From CAJWPI01 sp964571215 (GTDB taxonomy: Bacteria; Pseudomonadota; Gammaproteobacteria; Magnimaribacterales; Magnimaribacteraceae), in contig CAZMZZ010000040.1 of assembly GCA_964571215.1 (NCBI GenBank), positions 1-13,856 of the forward strand: a stretch of DNA of 13,856 bases, given 5' to 3'. The notes under the pieces are model-generated. The model was not told the origin of the DNA and made no database searches. It was given only the letters and a program-made list of their open reading frames with translations. Positions 1 through 6,712 of the stretch are shown in pieces (within the stretch, counting starts at the first letter, position 1; each line of letters starts with the position of its first letter). Made by a program: the position numbers and the translations under genes.

Positions 1-24
1 ATCATACTATATCTAGTTTATATA

Positions 25-52
25 ACTTCGTATAATATATATTATGTTAAAT
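25..52 (+). other. dif: dif-like XerC/XerD recombination site
   Basis: Twenty-eight bases have the architecture of a chromosome-dimer resolution site. They are an 11-base XerC arm ACTTCGTATAA (25-35), a 6-base centre TATATA (36-41) and an 11-base XerD arm TTATGTTAAAT (42-52). The XerD arm is identical to the E. coli dif arm as I recall it. The centre differs at one position (E. coli TGTATA). The XerC arm differs from E. coli GGTGCGCATAA at four positions, but three of those are degenerate among gammaproteobacterial dif sites, leaving one real departure (T for C at base 31). Known role: XerC and XerD, activated by FtsK, resolve chromosome dimers here at division. The site is noncoding and ends 39 bases before the CoA-transferase start. 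The window begins 24 bases upstream, so I cannot tell whether it marks the replication terminus or the edge of an element that integrates at dif. Confidence 0.85.
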
Positions 53-91
53 AAAAGAATAACTTAAAATGAATACTTATTTAGAAGAAGA

Positions 92-1291
92 ATGAAACCA
101 TTACAAGGAATAAAGATTCTGGACTTAACCCACATGCTTGCTGGACCTTATGCTGGTATGGTTTTAGCAGATTTAGGGGCACAAACCATAAAAATAGAAC
201 CTTTAGGCACTGGGGAAATGACTAGATCGCTCTTACTTAATCAAGATGAGTTTAAATTTAAAGATATGGGTGCCTACTTTCTTACACTTAACAGAAATAA
301 AAAAAGTGTAGCTATAGATCTAAAATCTAAATCAGGACTAAAAGTTTTCTATGACCTTGTAAAGAATGTTGACGTAGTTTTAAATAATTTTAGTGTTGGA
401 GTTATCGAAAAACTTAAAATTGATTATAATTCTTTGAAAACTATTAACCCTAAACTTGTTACTTGTTCTATAACGGGTTTTGGTGAAACTGGACCTCATT
501 CTAAACGTCCATCCTATGATCAAATAGCTCAAGCTTACGGTGGCGGAATGTCCATTACTGGAAAGGACTCTTCACAACCTGTAAGAGCAGGAATTCCTAT
601 AGGAGATCTAGCTGGAGGACTTTTCGGAGTAATAGGTATCCTTTCTTCCTTATTGGCACGTGATAAAACAGGTCTAGGCCAGCATGTAGATATTTCTTTA
701 TTGGATGTTCAAATATCTTTATTAAATTATATGGCCACTATGCAAATACTCTCTGGTAAAAATCCCGAACCAATTGGAAATGCTCATTTTGTTCATGTTC
801 CCTATAATACCTTTACTACAAAGGATGGGTTTATTGTGATTGCTGTCATCACTAATGAATTTTGGGAATCGCTTTTAGAAGTAGTAGAAATTAAGGAATT
901 GCGAGATTCACAATACTCTGAGCAGAAAGGTAGACTCTCTAACCAATTGTTTATAGAAGATTTACTAAATAAAAAATTAGTTCATCATACTACTTCTTAT
1001 TGGATAGAAAAATTAACTGCAGCTAGAGTGCCTTGTGCACCTGTAAATAAATTTAGTGAAGCTTTATCTGATGAACAAGTACTTCATAGAAATATGATAG
1101 TTGAAGTTCTTCATCCAAAAGGAGGGGCCGTTAATATGCCAGGAAATCCAGTAAAATTAAGTCAAGATTCAAAAGAAACATTTACACCCCCTCCTCTATT
1201 AGGACAACATACAAAAGAAATATTAGCGTCTTTAAATGGCTATACTAAAGATCAAATCGACAGCTTAATTGAAGAAGGTGTTATTTCTTAA
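92..1291 (+). CDS. CaiB/BaiF family (class III) CoA-transferase
   Basis: The 399-residue product is a full-length class III CoA-transferase, a cytosolic enzyme family that moves CoA between acyl-CoA donors and carboxylic acids. Seen: the N-terminal LDLTHMLAGPYAG segment (10-22), LADLGAQTIKIEP (25-37), NRNKKSVAIDL (68-78), the TGFGETGP loop (128-135), and IGDLAGG (170-176). Asp172 of the last motif aligns with the catalytic aspartate of formyl-CoA transferase. Members include carnitine, formyl-CoA and succinyl-CoA-dependent transferases and 2-methylacyl-CoA racemase. Nothing in the sequence or neighbourhood fixes the substrate, so no gene symbol is given. The ATG at 92 is the only usable start: the reading frame has a stop at 65-67 and no other start codon between. 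No clear Shine-Dalgarno sequence is present, only purine-rich AGAAGAAGA directly before the ATG. An eight-codon ORF (69-95) overlaps the start as ATGA. Confidence 0.93.
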   Translation: MKPLQGIKILDLTHMLAGPYAGMVLADLGAQTIKIEPLGTGEMTRSLLLNQDEFKFKDMGAYFLTLNRNKKSVAIDLKSKSGLKVFYDLVKNVDVVLNNFSVGVIEKLKIDYNSLKTINPKLVTCSITGFGETGPHSKRPSYDQIAQAYGGGMSITGKDSSQPVRAGIPIGDLAGGLFGVIGILSSLLARDKTGLGQHVDISLLDVQISLLNYMATMQILSGKNPEPIGNAHFVHVPYNTFTTKDGFIVIAVITNEFWESLLEVVEIKELRDSQYSEQKGRLSNQLFIEDLLNKKLVHHTTSYWIEKLTAARVPCAPVNKFSEALSDEQVLHRNMIVEVLHPKGGAVNMPGNPVKLSQDSKETFTPPPLLGQHTKEILASLNGYTKDQIDSLIEEGVIS

Positions 1292-1295
1292 TTAA

Positions 1296-1403
1296 TTAAT
1301 AATTTATCAATATATCTATAAAATAACTAACGAACGCTATTACAGCAATTACTAAAGATAGAAATAAAATTAACTTGTAAAACTTAAATTCTTTTTGGGG
1401 CAT
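1296..1403 (-). CDS. possible 35-residue single-pass membrane protein
   Basis: Not recognised. A minus-strand ATG at 1403 opens 35 codons ending at TAA (1298-1296). The peptide starts with a polar, basic stretch, MPQKEFKFYK. An uninterrupted hydrophobic run of about 19 residues follows (LILFLSLVIAV, then IAFVSYFI, roughly 11-29), and it ends DILINY. This layout, positive residues followed by one helix, fits a small inner-membrane protein with its N-terminus inside. It fills most of the 160-base gap between the CoA-transferase gene and infA. It ends four bases from the CoA-transferase stop and starts 48 bases from the infA start, which matches the tight packing elsewhere. Against it: no Shine-Dalgarno sequence, no convincing promoter, and AT-rich DNA easily yields Leu/Ile/Phe-rich chance ORFs. 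Confidence 0.35.
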   Translation of the reverse strand: MPQKEFKFYKLILFLSLVIAVIAFVSYFIDILINY

Positions 1404-1451
1404 ATTTAATCTGACTTTGATATTTTTATTAGTCTAAGGCAAAATCATTAT

Positions 1452-1670
1452 ATGGCTAAACAGGACCTAATAGAAATGGATGGAGAAGTAATCGAAACAC
1501 TCCCAAATACCACTTTTAGAGTTAAACTTCAAAACGATCATGTTATCACTGCTCATATATCAGGAAGGATGAGAAAAAACTATATAAGGATTCTAACTGG
1601 TGATAGAGTTAAGGTAGAGATAACCCCATACGACTTATCAAAAGGAAGAATTATATTTAGAGAACATTAA
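1452..1670 (+). CDS. infA: translation initiation factor IF-1
   Basis: The 72-residue product has exactly the usual IF-1 length and is close to the E. coli protein along its whole length. It is a single S1-like OB fold that binds the 30S A site and helps IF-2 and IF-3 select the initiator tRNA. Diagnostic stretches are ETLPNTTFRVKL (15-26), the almost invariant HISGRMRKNYIRILTGDRV (35-53) and the C-terminal TPYDLSKGRI (58-67). A weak AAGG lies 12 bases before the ATG. The gene converges on clpA, and the two stop codons overlap within TTAA (1667-1670). Adjacency of infA to the 3' end of clpA is a familiar gammaproteobacterial arrangement; in E. coli a tRNA-Ser gene lies between them, and it is absent here. 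Confidence 0.98.
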   Translation: MAKQDLIEMDGEVIETLPNTTFRVKLQNDHVITAHISGRMRKNYIRILTGDRVKVEITPYDLSKGRIIFREH

Positions 1671-3928
1671 TTTAATACTTTCTCTCTTGGAGAATGCTCT
1701 TTATAACTTATAGCGATTTTATTTCCTTTGATATCTATAAAAGCCTCCCCTCCTCCTCTTGCAAGCTTTCCAAAAAGAATCTCTTCTGCTAGTAATTTTT
1801 TGATTGATTCTTGGATTAATCTCTCCATGGGTCTGGCTCCCATATTTTTGTCATAACCGTTCTCTACTAACCAATTTCTTGCTTTATCACTAACATCTAT
1901 GAGTACTTTCTTGTCATCAAGTTGAGCCTGAAGTTCTACTAAAAATTTATCTACCACAGTCTTAATTACTTCGGTAGGTAATGAGTTGAATTGAATGATC
2001 CCATCTAAACGATTCCTAAATTCTGGAGAAAATATTTGTTTAATTTTTTCAATTCCGTCTGAGGAATGATCTTGAGATTTAAATCCCATTGATGCCCTAG
2101 ACATATCTTGAGCTCCTGCATTTGTTGTCATAATTAATACACTATTTCTAAAGTCTGCTTTTCGTCCATTGTTATCTGTTAGAGTTCCATGGTCCATTAC
2201 CTGCAAGAGAATATTAAAAACTTCAGGATGAGCTTTTTCAACTTCGTCTAATAGAATTACTGAATGAGGGTTCTTTGTTATAGCCTCTGTTAATAAACCA
2301 CCCTGATCATAGCCAATATAACCAGGAGGAGCTCCTATGAGTCTAGAAACAGTATGACGTTCCATATATTCAGACATATCAAATCTAATAAATTCTATAC
2401 CAAGTATTAAAGCTAATTGCTTACTTACCTCAGTTTTTCCAACTCCAGTTGGTCCAGAAAATAAAAAAGAACCTACAGGTTTTTCGTCTATTCCCAAACC
2501 TGCCCTAGACATTTTTATTGAAGAAGATAAAGTTTCTATAGCATTATCTTGACCAAATATAACCCTTTTAAGATTCTCTTCTAATTTAGATAAAGAAGTC
2601 TTATCAGAGACATTAACAGTTTTTTCTGGAATTCTAGCAATCGAAGCAACTATCTTTTCTATATCTATTTCAGATATTGTTTTTTTCCTTCTATTCTCTG
2701 GTAAAAGTCTTTGCTTAGCTCCAGCTTCATCAATTACATCTATAGCTTTATCTGGTAAATATCTATCATTAATATGCTTACTGGAAAGAATAGCTGCTGC
2801 TTTTAAAGCACCAATGGTATATCTAATAGAATGGTGATCTTCAAATTTAGCTTTCAACCCTTTTAGAATACTTATAGTTTCATCAACGCTAGGCTCTTCT
2901 ATCTCAACCTTTTGGAACCTTCTAGATAAAGCTCTGTCTTTTTCAAATATACCTCTATATTCCTTAAAAGTTGTAGAACCTATAAACCTTATAGTATTTT
3001 CAGCTAAAGAAGGTTTTAAAAGATTAGAGGCATCCATTACTCCACCTGAAGTTGCTCCAGCCCCAATTATTGTATGAATTTCATCTACAAATAGAATAGA
3101 TTTTTTTTCTTTTGTTAATTCCTCTAATACGGCTTTTAACCTCTTTTCAAAGTCTCCTCTATATTTTGTACCGGCTAATAAAGAACCCATATCTAATGAA
3201 TATATGGTACTTTCTTGAATTAGTTCTGGAACTTTATTCTCTACTATCAGTTTAGCTATTCCTTGAGCTATTGCTGTTTTACCTACTCCAGACTCTCCAA
3301 CTAAAAGAGGGTTGTTTTTATTTCTCCTTGCTAGAATTTGACTAACTCTTTCTATTTCTTTTACTCTACCTATTAGAGGATCAATCCGTCCCTCTAAAGC
3401 TTCTTGATTAAGATTTAAAGTAAATGCTTCTAGAGCCGATTTTGATTTTTTCTTTTCCTTATCTATTTGGTTTGGACTGGAAGAGTTGTCTATATCGTCT
3501 TCTAGACTACCGTGACTTAGATAAGTTACAGCATCTAATCTAGTCATACCGTATTGCTCAAGAAGAAATACACTCTGACTTTCTTTTTCACTAAAAATTG
3601 CTACAAGAACATTTGAACCTTTAACTTCTTTAATTCCAGAGGATTGAACATGAAATACTGCTCTTTGAATAACTCTTTGAAAACCTAAAGTTGGTTGAAT
3701 TTCTTTAGGGGTTTCTGATTCTATAATTGGAGTGGTTTTTCTGATAAATTCTTCTAAATCCTTCTTTAGTAATTCAGAGTCAACCCCGCATGATTCTAAA
3801 ATAGACCTAGCATCTTTATTAGATATTAAAGAAAGTAAAAGATGATCTACTGTTACAAATTCATGCTTCTTTTTTTGAGCTAATTTAAAGATTTCATTAA
3901 GATTGTTTTCCAATTCTTTGTCTAACAT
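1667..3928 (-). CDS. clpA: ClpA, ATPase subunit of the ClpAP protease
   Basis: The 753-residue product is a full-length AAA+ unfoldase (E. coli about 758) that feeds substrates to the ClpP peptidase in the cytosol. An N-terminal Clp repeat domain (about 1-140), where ClpS docks, is followed by a charged linker (about 143-165). AAA module D1 has Walker A GESGVGKT (211-218) and Walker B ILFVDEIH (278-285). Module D2 has Walker A GPTGVGKT (492-499) and Walker B VILLDEVEKAH (557-567). There is no long coiled-coil middle domain after D1, which separates it from ClpB and ClpC. The ClpP-docking loop reads MGF (614-616) where E. coli ClpA has IGL, so ClpP binding is expected but the first residue is unusual. 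The start codon overlaps the clpS stop as TAATG, so the two are probably translationally coupled. ClpP is not encoded in the window. Confidence 0.97.
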   Translation of the reverse strand: MLDKELENNLNEIFKLAQKKKHEFVTVDHLLLSLISNKDARSILESCGVDSELLKKDLEEFIRKTTPIIESETPKEIQPTLGFQRVIQRAVFHVQSSGIKEVKGSNVLVAIFSEKESQSVFLLEQYGMTRLDAVTYLSHGSLEDDIDNSSSPNQIDKEKKKSKSALEAFTLNLNQEALEGRIDPLIGRVKEIERVSQILARRNKNNPLLVGESGVGKTAIAQGIAKLIVENKVPELIQESTIYSLDMGSLLAGTKYRGDFEKRLKAVLEELTKEKKSILFVDEIHTIIGAGATSGGVMDASNLLKPSLAENTIRFIGSTTFKEYRGIFEKDRALSRRFQKVEIEEPSVDETISILKGLKAKFEDHHSIRYTIGALKAAAILSSKHINDRYLPDKAIDVIDEAGAKQRLLPENRRKKTISEIDIEKIVASIARIPEKTVNVSDKTSLSKLEENLKRVIFGQDNAIETLSSSIKMSRAGLGIDEKPVGSFLFSGPTGVGKTEVSKQLALILGIEFIRFDMSEYMERHTVSRLIGAPPGYIGYDQGGLLTEAITKNPHSVILLDEVEKAHPEVFNILLQVMDHGTLTDNNGRKADFRNSVLIMTTNAGAQDMSRASMGFKSQDHSSDGIEKIKQIFSPEFRNRLDGIIQFNSLPTEVIKTVVDKFLVELQAQLDDKKVLIDVSDKARNWLVENGYDKNMGARPMERLIQESIKKLLAEEILFGKLARGGGEAFIDIKGNKIAISYKEHSPREKVLN

Positions 3929-4293
3929 TAATCTTCTTCTACTGGTTCAATTTCGCTTAATAAAGGGTGTTCATTTTCTTGAGCAAGATTATTTATCTGC
4001 ATGCTTCTTGTTTCTGCTACTTCTTTTGTAAATATACCGCAAACACCCTTACCTTGGGTATGAACTGCTAGCATGATCTGAGTAGCTTTTTCTTTTCCAA
4101 ATCCAAATAAATTTTGCAGTATATAAACAACGAACTCCATTGGAGTGTAATCGTCATTAAATATAATTACTCTATAAAGATTTGGTTTTTTTAATTTGCT
4201 TTTAGGTTCAGCTAAAACAACAGAGGTTGCAATTTGATCTTCATTTTCATTATTCTCAGAGGGCAAACTAGATTGTAAAAAAGGAAGAAACAT
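3928..4293 (-). CDS. clpS: ClpS, N-degron adaptor for ClpAP
   Basis: ClpS binds proteins with destabilising N-terminal residues (Leu, Phe, Tyr, Trp) and delivers them to the ClpA N-domain. The 121-residue product has a variable N-terminal tail of about 38 residues and then the folded core. NDDYTPMEFV (46-55) carries the pocket residues Asn46, Asp47 and Asp48 and the gatekeeper Met52. MLAVHTQGKGVCGIFTKEVAET (73-95, part shown) contains His78, the other amino-group ligand. ENEHPLL (106-112) is the usual C-terminal signature. The tail is longer than in E. coli ClpS (106 residues in total), but the chosen ATG overlaps the icd stop as TAATG, which supports this start and suggests coupling. The same overlap joins clpS to clpA. 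A cspD gene, often next to clpS in related genomes, is absent. Confidence 0.97.
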   Translation of the reverse strand: MFLPFLQSSLPSENNENEDQIATSVVLAEPKSKLKKPNLYRVIIFNDDYTPMEFVVYILQNLFGFGKEKATQIMLAVHTQGKGVCGIFTKEVAETRSMQINNLAQENEHPLLSEIEPVEED

Positions 4294-5552
4294 TACTTCA
4301 TATTTTTAATTATTGATTTACCAAACTCTGAACAACTTAAAAGATTTGCTCCATCCATGAGTCTTTCAAAATCATAAGTTACATCTTTATTTTTAATGGT
4401 TTTTGATAAAGATAAAATCATTAGATCTGCAGCTTCCTTCCAACCTAAGTGTCTTAGCATCATTTCTCCAGATAATATTAAAGAACCAGGGTTTACTTTA
4501 TCAAGTCCCGCATATTTTGGAGCAGTGCCATGTGTAGCTTCAAATAGGGCTACTCTATCTCCTAAGTTAGCTCCCGGAGCTATTCCTATACCCCCTACTT
4601 CCGCAGCTAAAGCATCTGAAATGTAGTCACCATTTAAATTTAAGGTAGCTATAACACTATATTCATCTGGTCTAGTTAGAATTTGTTGTAAAAAAGCATC
4701 TGCTATAACATCTTTTATTATTATCTCTTTATCGGTATGAGGGTTCTTAAAACTTAACCAAGGTCCGCCATCTATTTCTTTTGCCTTATACTTTTCTGCA
4801 GCAAGCTCATAACCCCAATTTTTAAAAGAACCTTCGGTAAACTTCATAATATTACCCTTGTGAACAAAGGTTACGGAATCTTTATCATTTCTAATGGCAT
4901 ATTGGATCGCTGTATCTACTAATCTTTTTGTACCCTCTTCCGAAACTGGCTTTACTCCAATACCACATTCTTCTGTAAAACGTATTTTTTTTACACCCAT
5001 TTCTTCTACAAGAAATTTAATGACTTTCTCGGCATCTTTACTGCCAGCTTCCCATTCAATACCGGCATATATATCTTCAGAATTTTCTCTAAAAATTACC
5101 ATGTCTGTTTTTTCAGGGTTTTTTACAGGACTAGGAACCCCTTCAAAGTATCTCACAGGTCGTTGACAAACATATAGATCTAGATCTTGGCGTAGAGCAA
5201 CATTTAAAGACCTTATCCCTCCTCCTACTGGAGTAGTGAGAGGACCTTTAATTCCAACTAAAAAGGTTTCAAGCGCTTCTAGAGTTTCTAGAGGAAGCCA
5301 TTCATCCTTACCATAAATATCTAAAGCTTTTTCACCACAGTAAATCTCCATCCACTCGATTCTTCTTTTCTCACCATAAGATTTCAAAACAGCTTCATTT
5401 ACTACATTTATCATTACTGGTGTTATGTCAGAACCTATTCCATCTCCCTCTATGAAAGGAATAATTGGGTTATTAGGAACTAAGAGTTGGTTTTTTGAAT
5501 CAAAAGATATTCTACTTCCTTCTGCAGGTTCTTTAATGTGTTTAAATCCCAT
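4293..5552 (-). CDS. icd: NADP-dependent isocitrate dehydrogenase
   Basis: This 419-residue homodimeric-type enzyme converts isocitrate and NADP+ to 2-oxoglutarate, CO2 and NADPH in the TCA cycle. It follows E. coli Icd almost residue for residue with an offset of two. The substrate site includes Ser115 in GGIRSLNVALRQ (111-122), Arg121, Arg131, Arg155, Tyr162 and Lys232. Metal-binding aspartates sit in DVIADAF (281-287) and LNGDYISDA (307-315). The NADP-selective set Lys346, Tyr347, Val353, Tyr393 and Arg397 is intact, so NADP rather than NAD use is expected. Ser115 corresponds to the serine phosphorylated by AceK in E. coli, but no aceK is present here. icd is first in an icd-clpS-clpA transcript (TAATG overlaps) and divergent from mnmA. 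A good promoter lies just upstream; no Shine-Dalgarno sequence is visible. Confidence 0.97.
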   Translation of the reverse strand: MGFKHIKEPAEGSRISFDSKNQLLVPNNPIIPFIEGDGIGSDITPVMINVVNEAVLKSYGEKRRIEWMEIYCGEKALDIYGKDEWLPLETLEALETFLVGIKGPLTTPVGGGIRSLNVALRQDLDLYVCQRPVRYFEGVPSPVKNPEKTDMVIFRENSEDIYAGIEWEAGSKDAEKVIKFLVEEMGVKKIRFTEECGIGVKPVSEEGTKRLVDTAIQYAIRNDKDSVTFVHKGNIMKFTEGSFKNWGYELAAEKYKAKEIDGGPWLSFKNPHTDKEIIIKDVIADAFLQQILTRPDEYSVIATLNLNGDYISDALAAEVGGIGIAPGANLGDRVALFEATHGTAPKYAGLDKVNPGSLILSGEMMLRHLGWKEAADLMILSLSKTIKNKDVTYDFERLMDGANLLSCSEFGKSIIKNMK

Positions 5553-5594
5553 ATTAATCTATTTTAAATTTCTTATTTCGAAAAAGGGATGCAG

Positions 5595-5623
5595 ATTATA
5601 TAGTATATAAACAACAAGGTTAA
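5595..5623 (-). promoter_or_regulatory. predicted sigma70-type promoter for icd-clpS-clpA
   Basis: Read on the minus strand, TTAACC (5623-5618; four of six matches to TTGACA) is followed by exactly 17 bases and a perfect TATAAT (5600-5595). This places the transcript start near 5588, giving a leader of about 36 bases before the icd ATG at 5552. The -35 element overlaps the AAGG ribosome-binding bases of the divergent mnmA gene. It is the best-formed promoter I found in the window. Confidence 0.6.
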
Positions 5624-5629
5624 TTTTAA

Positions 5630-6712
5630 GTGGTATCAAAAGGTAGAGTCTTATTAGGTCTTTCAGGAGGAGTAGACTCCTCCGTGGCTGCTCTTTTATT
5701 AAAAGATTCTGGTTATGAAGTGGACGCTCTTTTCATGAGAAATTGGGAAGAAGAGAATGGCTCACCATATTGCAGTATTAAAGAAGATTTTCTTGATGCT
5801 GTATTTGTAGCTGATCAATTAGATTTAGAGGTAAAAGAACTTAATTTTTCAAAACAATATAAAAAAAAGGTTTTTTCTTATTTTCTAGATCAATTAAAAG
5901 AAGGAAAAACTCCTAATCCTGATATTCTTTGTAATAGAGAAATAAAGTTTAAAGTTTTTTACGAGTATGCTCTTAACTCAAACTATGACTTTATAGCAAC
6001 AGGCCACTATGCTAGAAAAAGAAAAGAGAATAATTCTTTTGAATTGTTAAAAGGATATGACCATGCAAAAGATCAAAGCTACTTCTTGCACTCAATTAAG
6101 AATGAAGTATTAGAAAAGACTCTTTTTCCTTTAGGAGATCTAAAAAAAACTAAAGTAAGAGAAATAGCACAAAGACATAATTTAATAACCAGTAAGAAAA
6201 AAGACAGCACAGGTATTTGTTTTATTGGAGAAAGACCTTTTCCTGAATTTTTACGAAACTACATTCCAGAAAATCCAGGCATTATTTATGACGAAAAAGG
6301 AATAAAAATAGGAAGACATAAAGGCTTAGCTTTTTATACTTTAGGTCAAAGGCAAGGATTAGGAATAGGAGGGGTCAAAAATACTCTAGATAGTCCTTGG
6401 TATGTTGCTAAAAAACGAACTTCTGATAACAGTATTATTGCTGTACAAGGCAATCAACACCCTAAATTACTTTCTTCAGTACTTGAAACTAAGAACCTTT
6501 TTTTAATTAATCAAATAAAAGATAAAGATTTCTTAGGAACTGCAAAAGTTAGGTACAGACAAAAAGATCAAGAATGCAAAATTACAATAAAACAAAACTC
6601 TTTAAGAGTAGAATTCTCTTTGCCTCAAAGAGCTGTTACTCCAGGTCAATCCGTTGTTATATATAAAGATGATGCTTGTCTAGGTGGTGGAGAAATTTCG
6701 GAGATTAACTAA
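5630..6712 (+). CDS. mnmA: tRNA 2-thiouridylase MnmA
   Basis: MnmA installs the 2-thio group on U34 of the tRNAs for Lys, Glu and Gln, using persulfide sulfur from the IscS/Tus relay and ATP. The 360-residue product is full length. The ATP-pyrophosphatase loop LSGGVDSS lies at 11-18. The first catalytic cysteine, Cys101, is in TPNPDILCN (94-102), and the second, Cys197, is in DSTGICFIGE (192-201). GHYAR (125-129) and LGQRQGLGIGG (238-248) are further family signatures, followed by the C-terminal beta-barrel domain. Translation starts at GTG: the codon directly upstream in frame is TAA (5627-5629), and no later start would keep the P-loop. AAGG lies 10 bases before the GTG. The stop overlaps that of the convergent amidohydrolase gene. 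In E. coli mnmA is followed by hflD and purB; here hflD is missing from that position. Confidence 0.97.
   Translation: MVSKGRVLLGLSGGVDSSVAALLLKDSGYEVDALFMRNWEEENGSPYCSIKEDFLDAVFVADQLDLEVKELNFSKQYKKKVFSYFLDQLKEGKTPNPDILCNREIKFKVFYEYALNSNYDFIATGHYARKRKENNSFELLKGYDHAKDQSYFLHSIKNEVLEKTLFPLGDLKKTKVREIAQRHNLITSKKKDSTGICFIGERPFPEFLRNYIPENPGIIYDEKGIKIGRHKGLAFYTLGQRQGLGIGGVKNTLDSPWYVAKKRTSDNSIIAVQGNQHPKLLSSVLETKNLFLINQIKDKDFLGTAKVRYRQKDQECKITIKQNSLRVEFSLPQRAVTPGQSVVIYKDDACLGGGEISEIN

Noticed and set aside
22..34. Thirteen bases identical to one arm of loxP (ATAACTTCGTATA)
   Set aside because: The opposite inverted arm is absent; only about half of the positions would match. The stretch is better explained as the flank and XerC arm of the dif-like site.
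4396..4626. Plus-strand open frame inside icd
   Set aside because: It is antisense to the highly conserved Icd coding sequence and resembles no known protein. The same holds for the open frames at 4894-5166 and 5425-5610.
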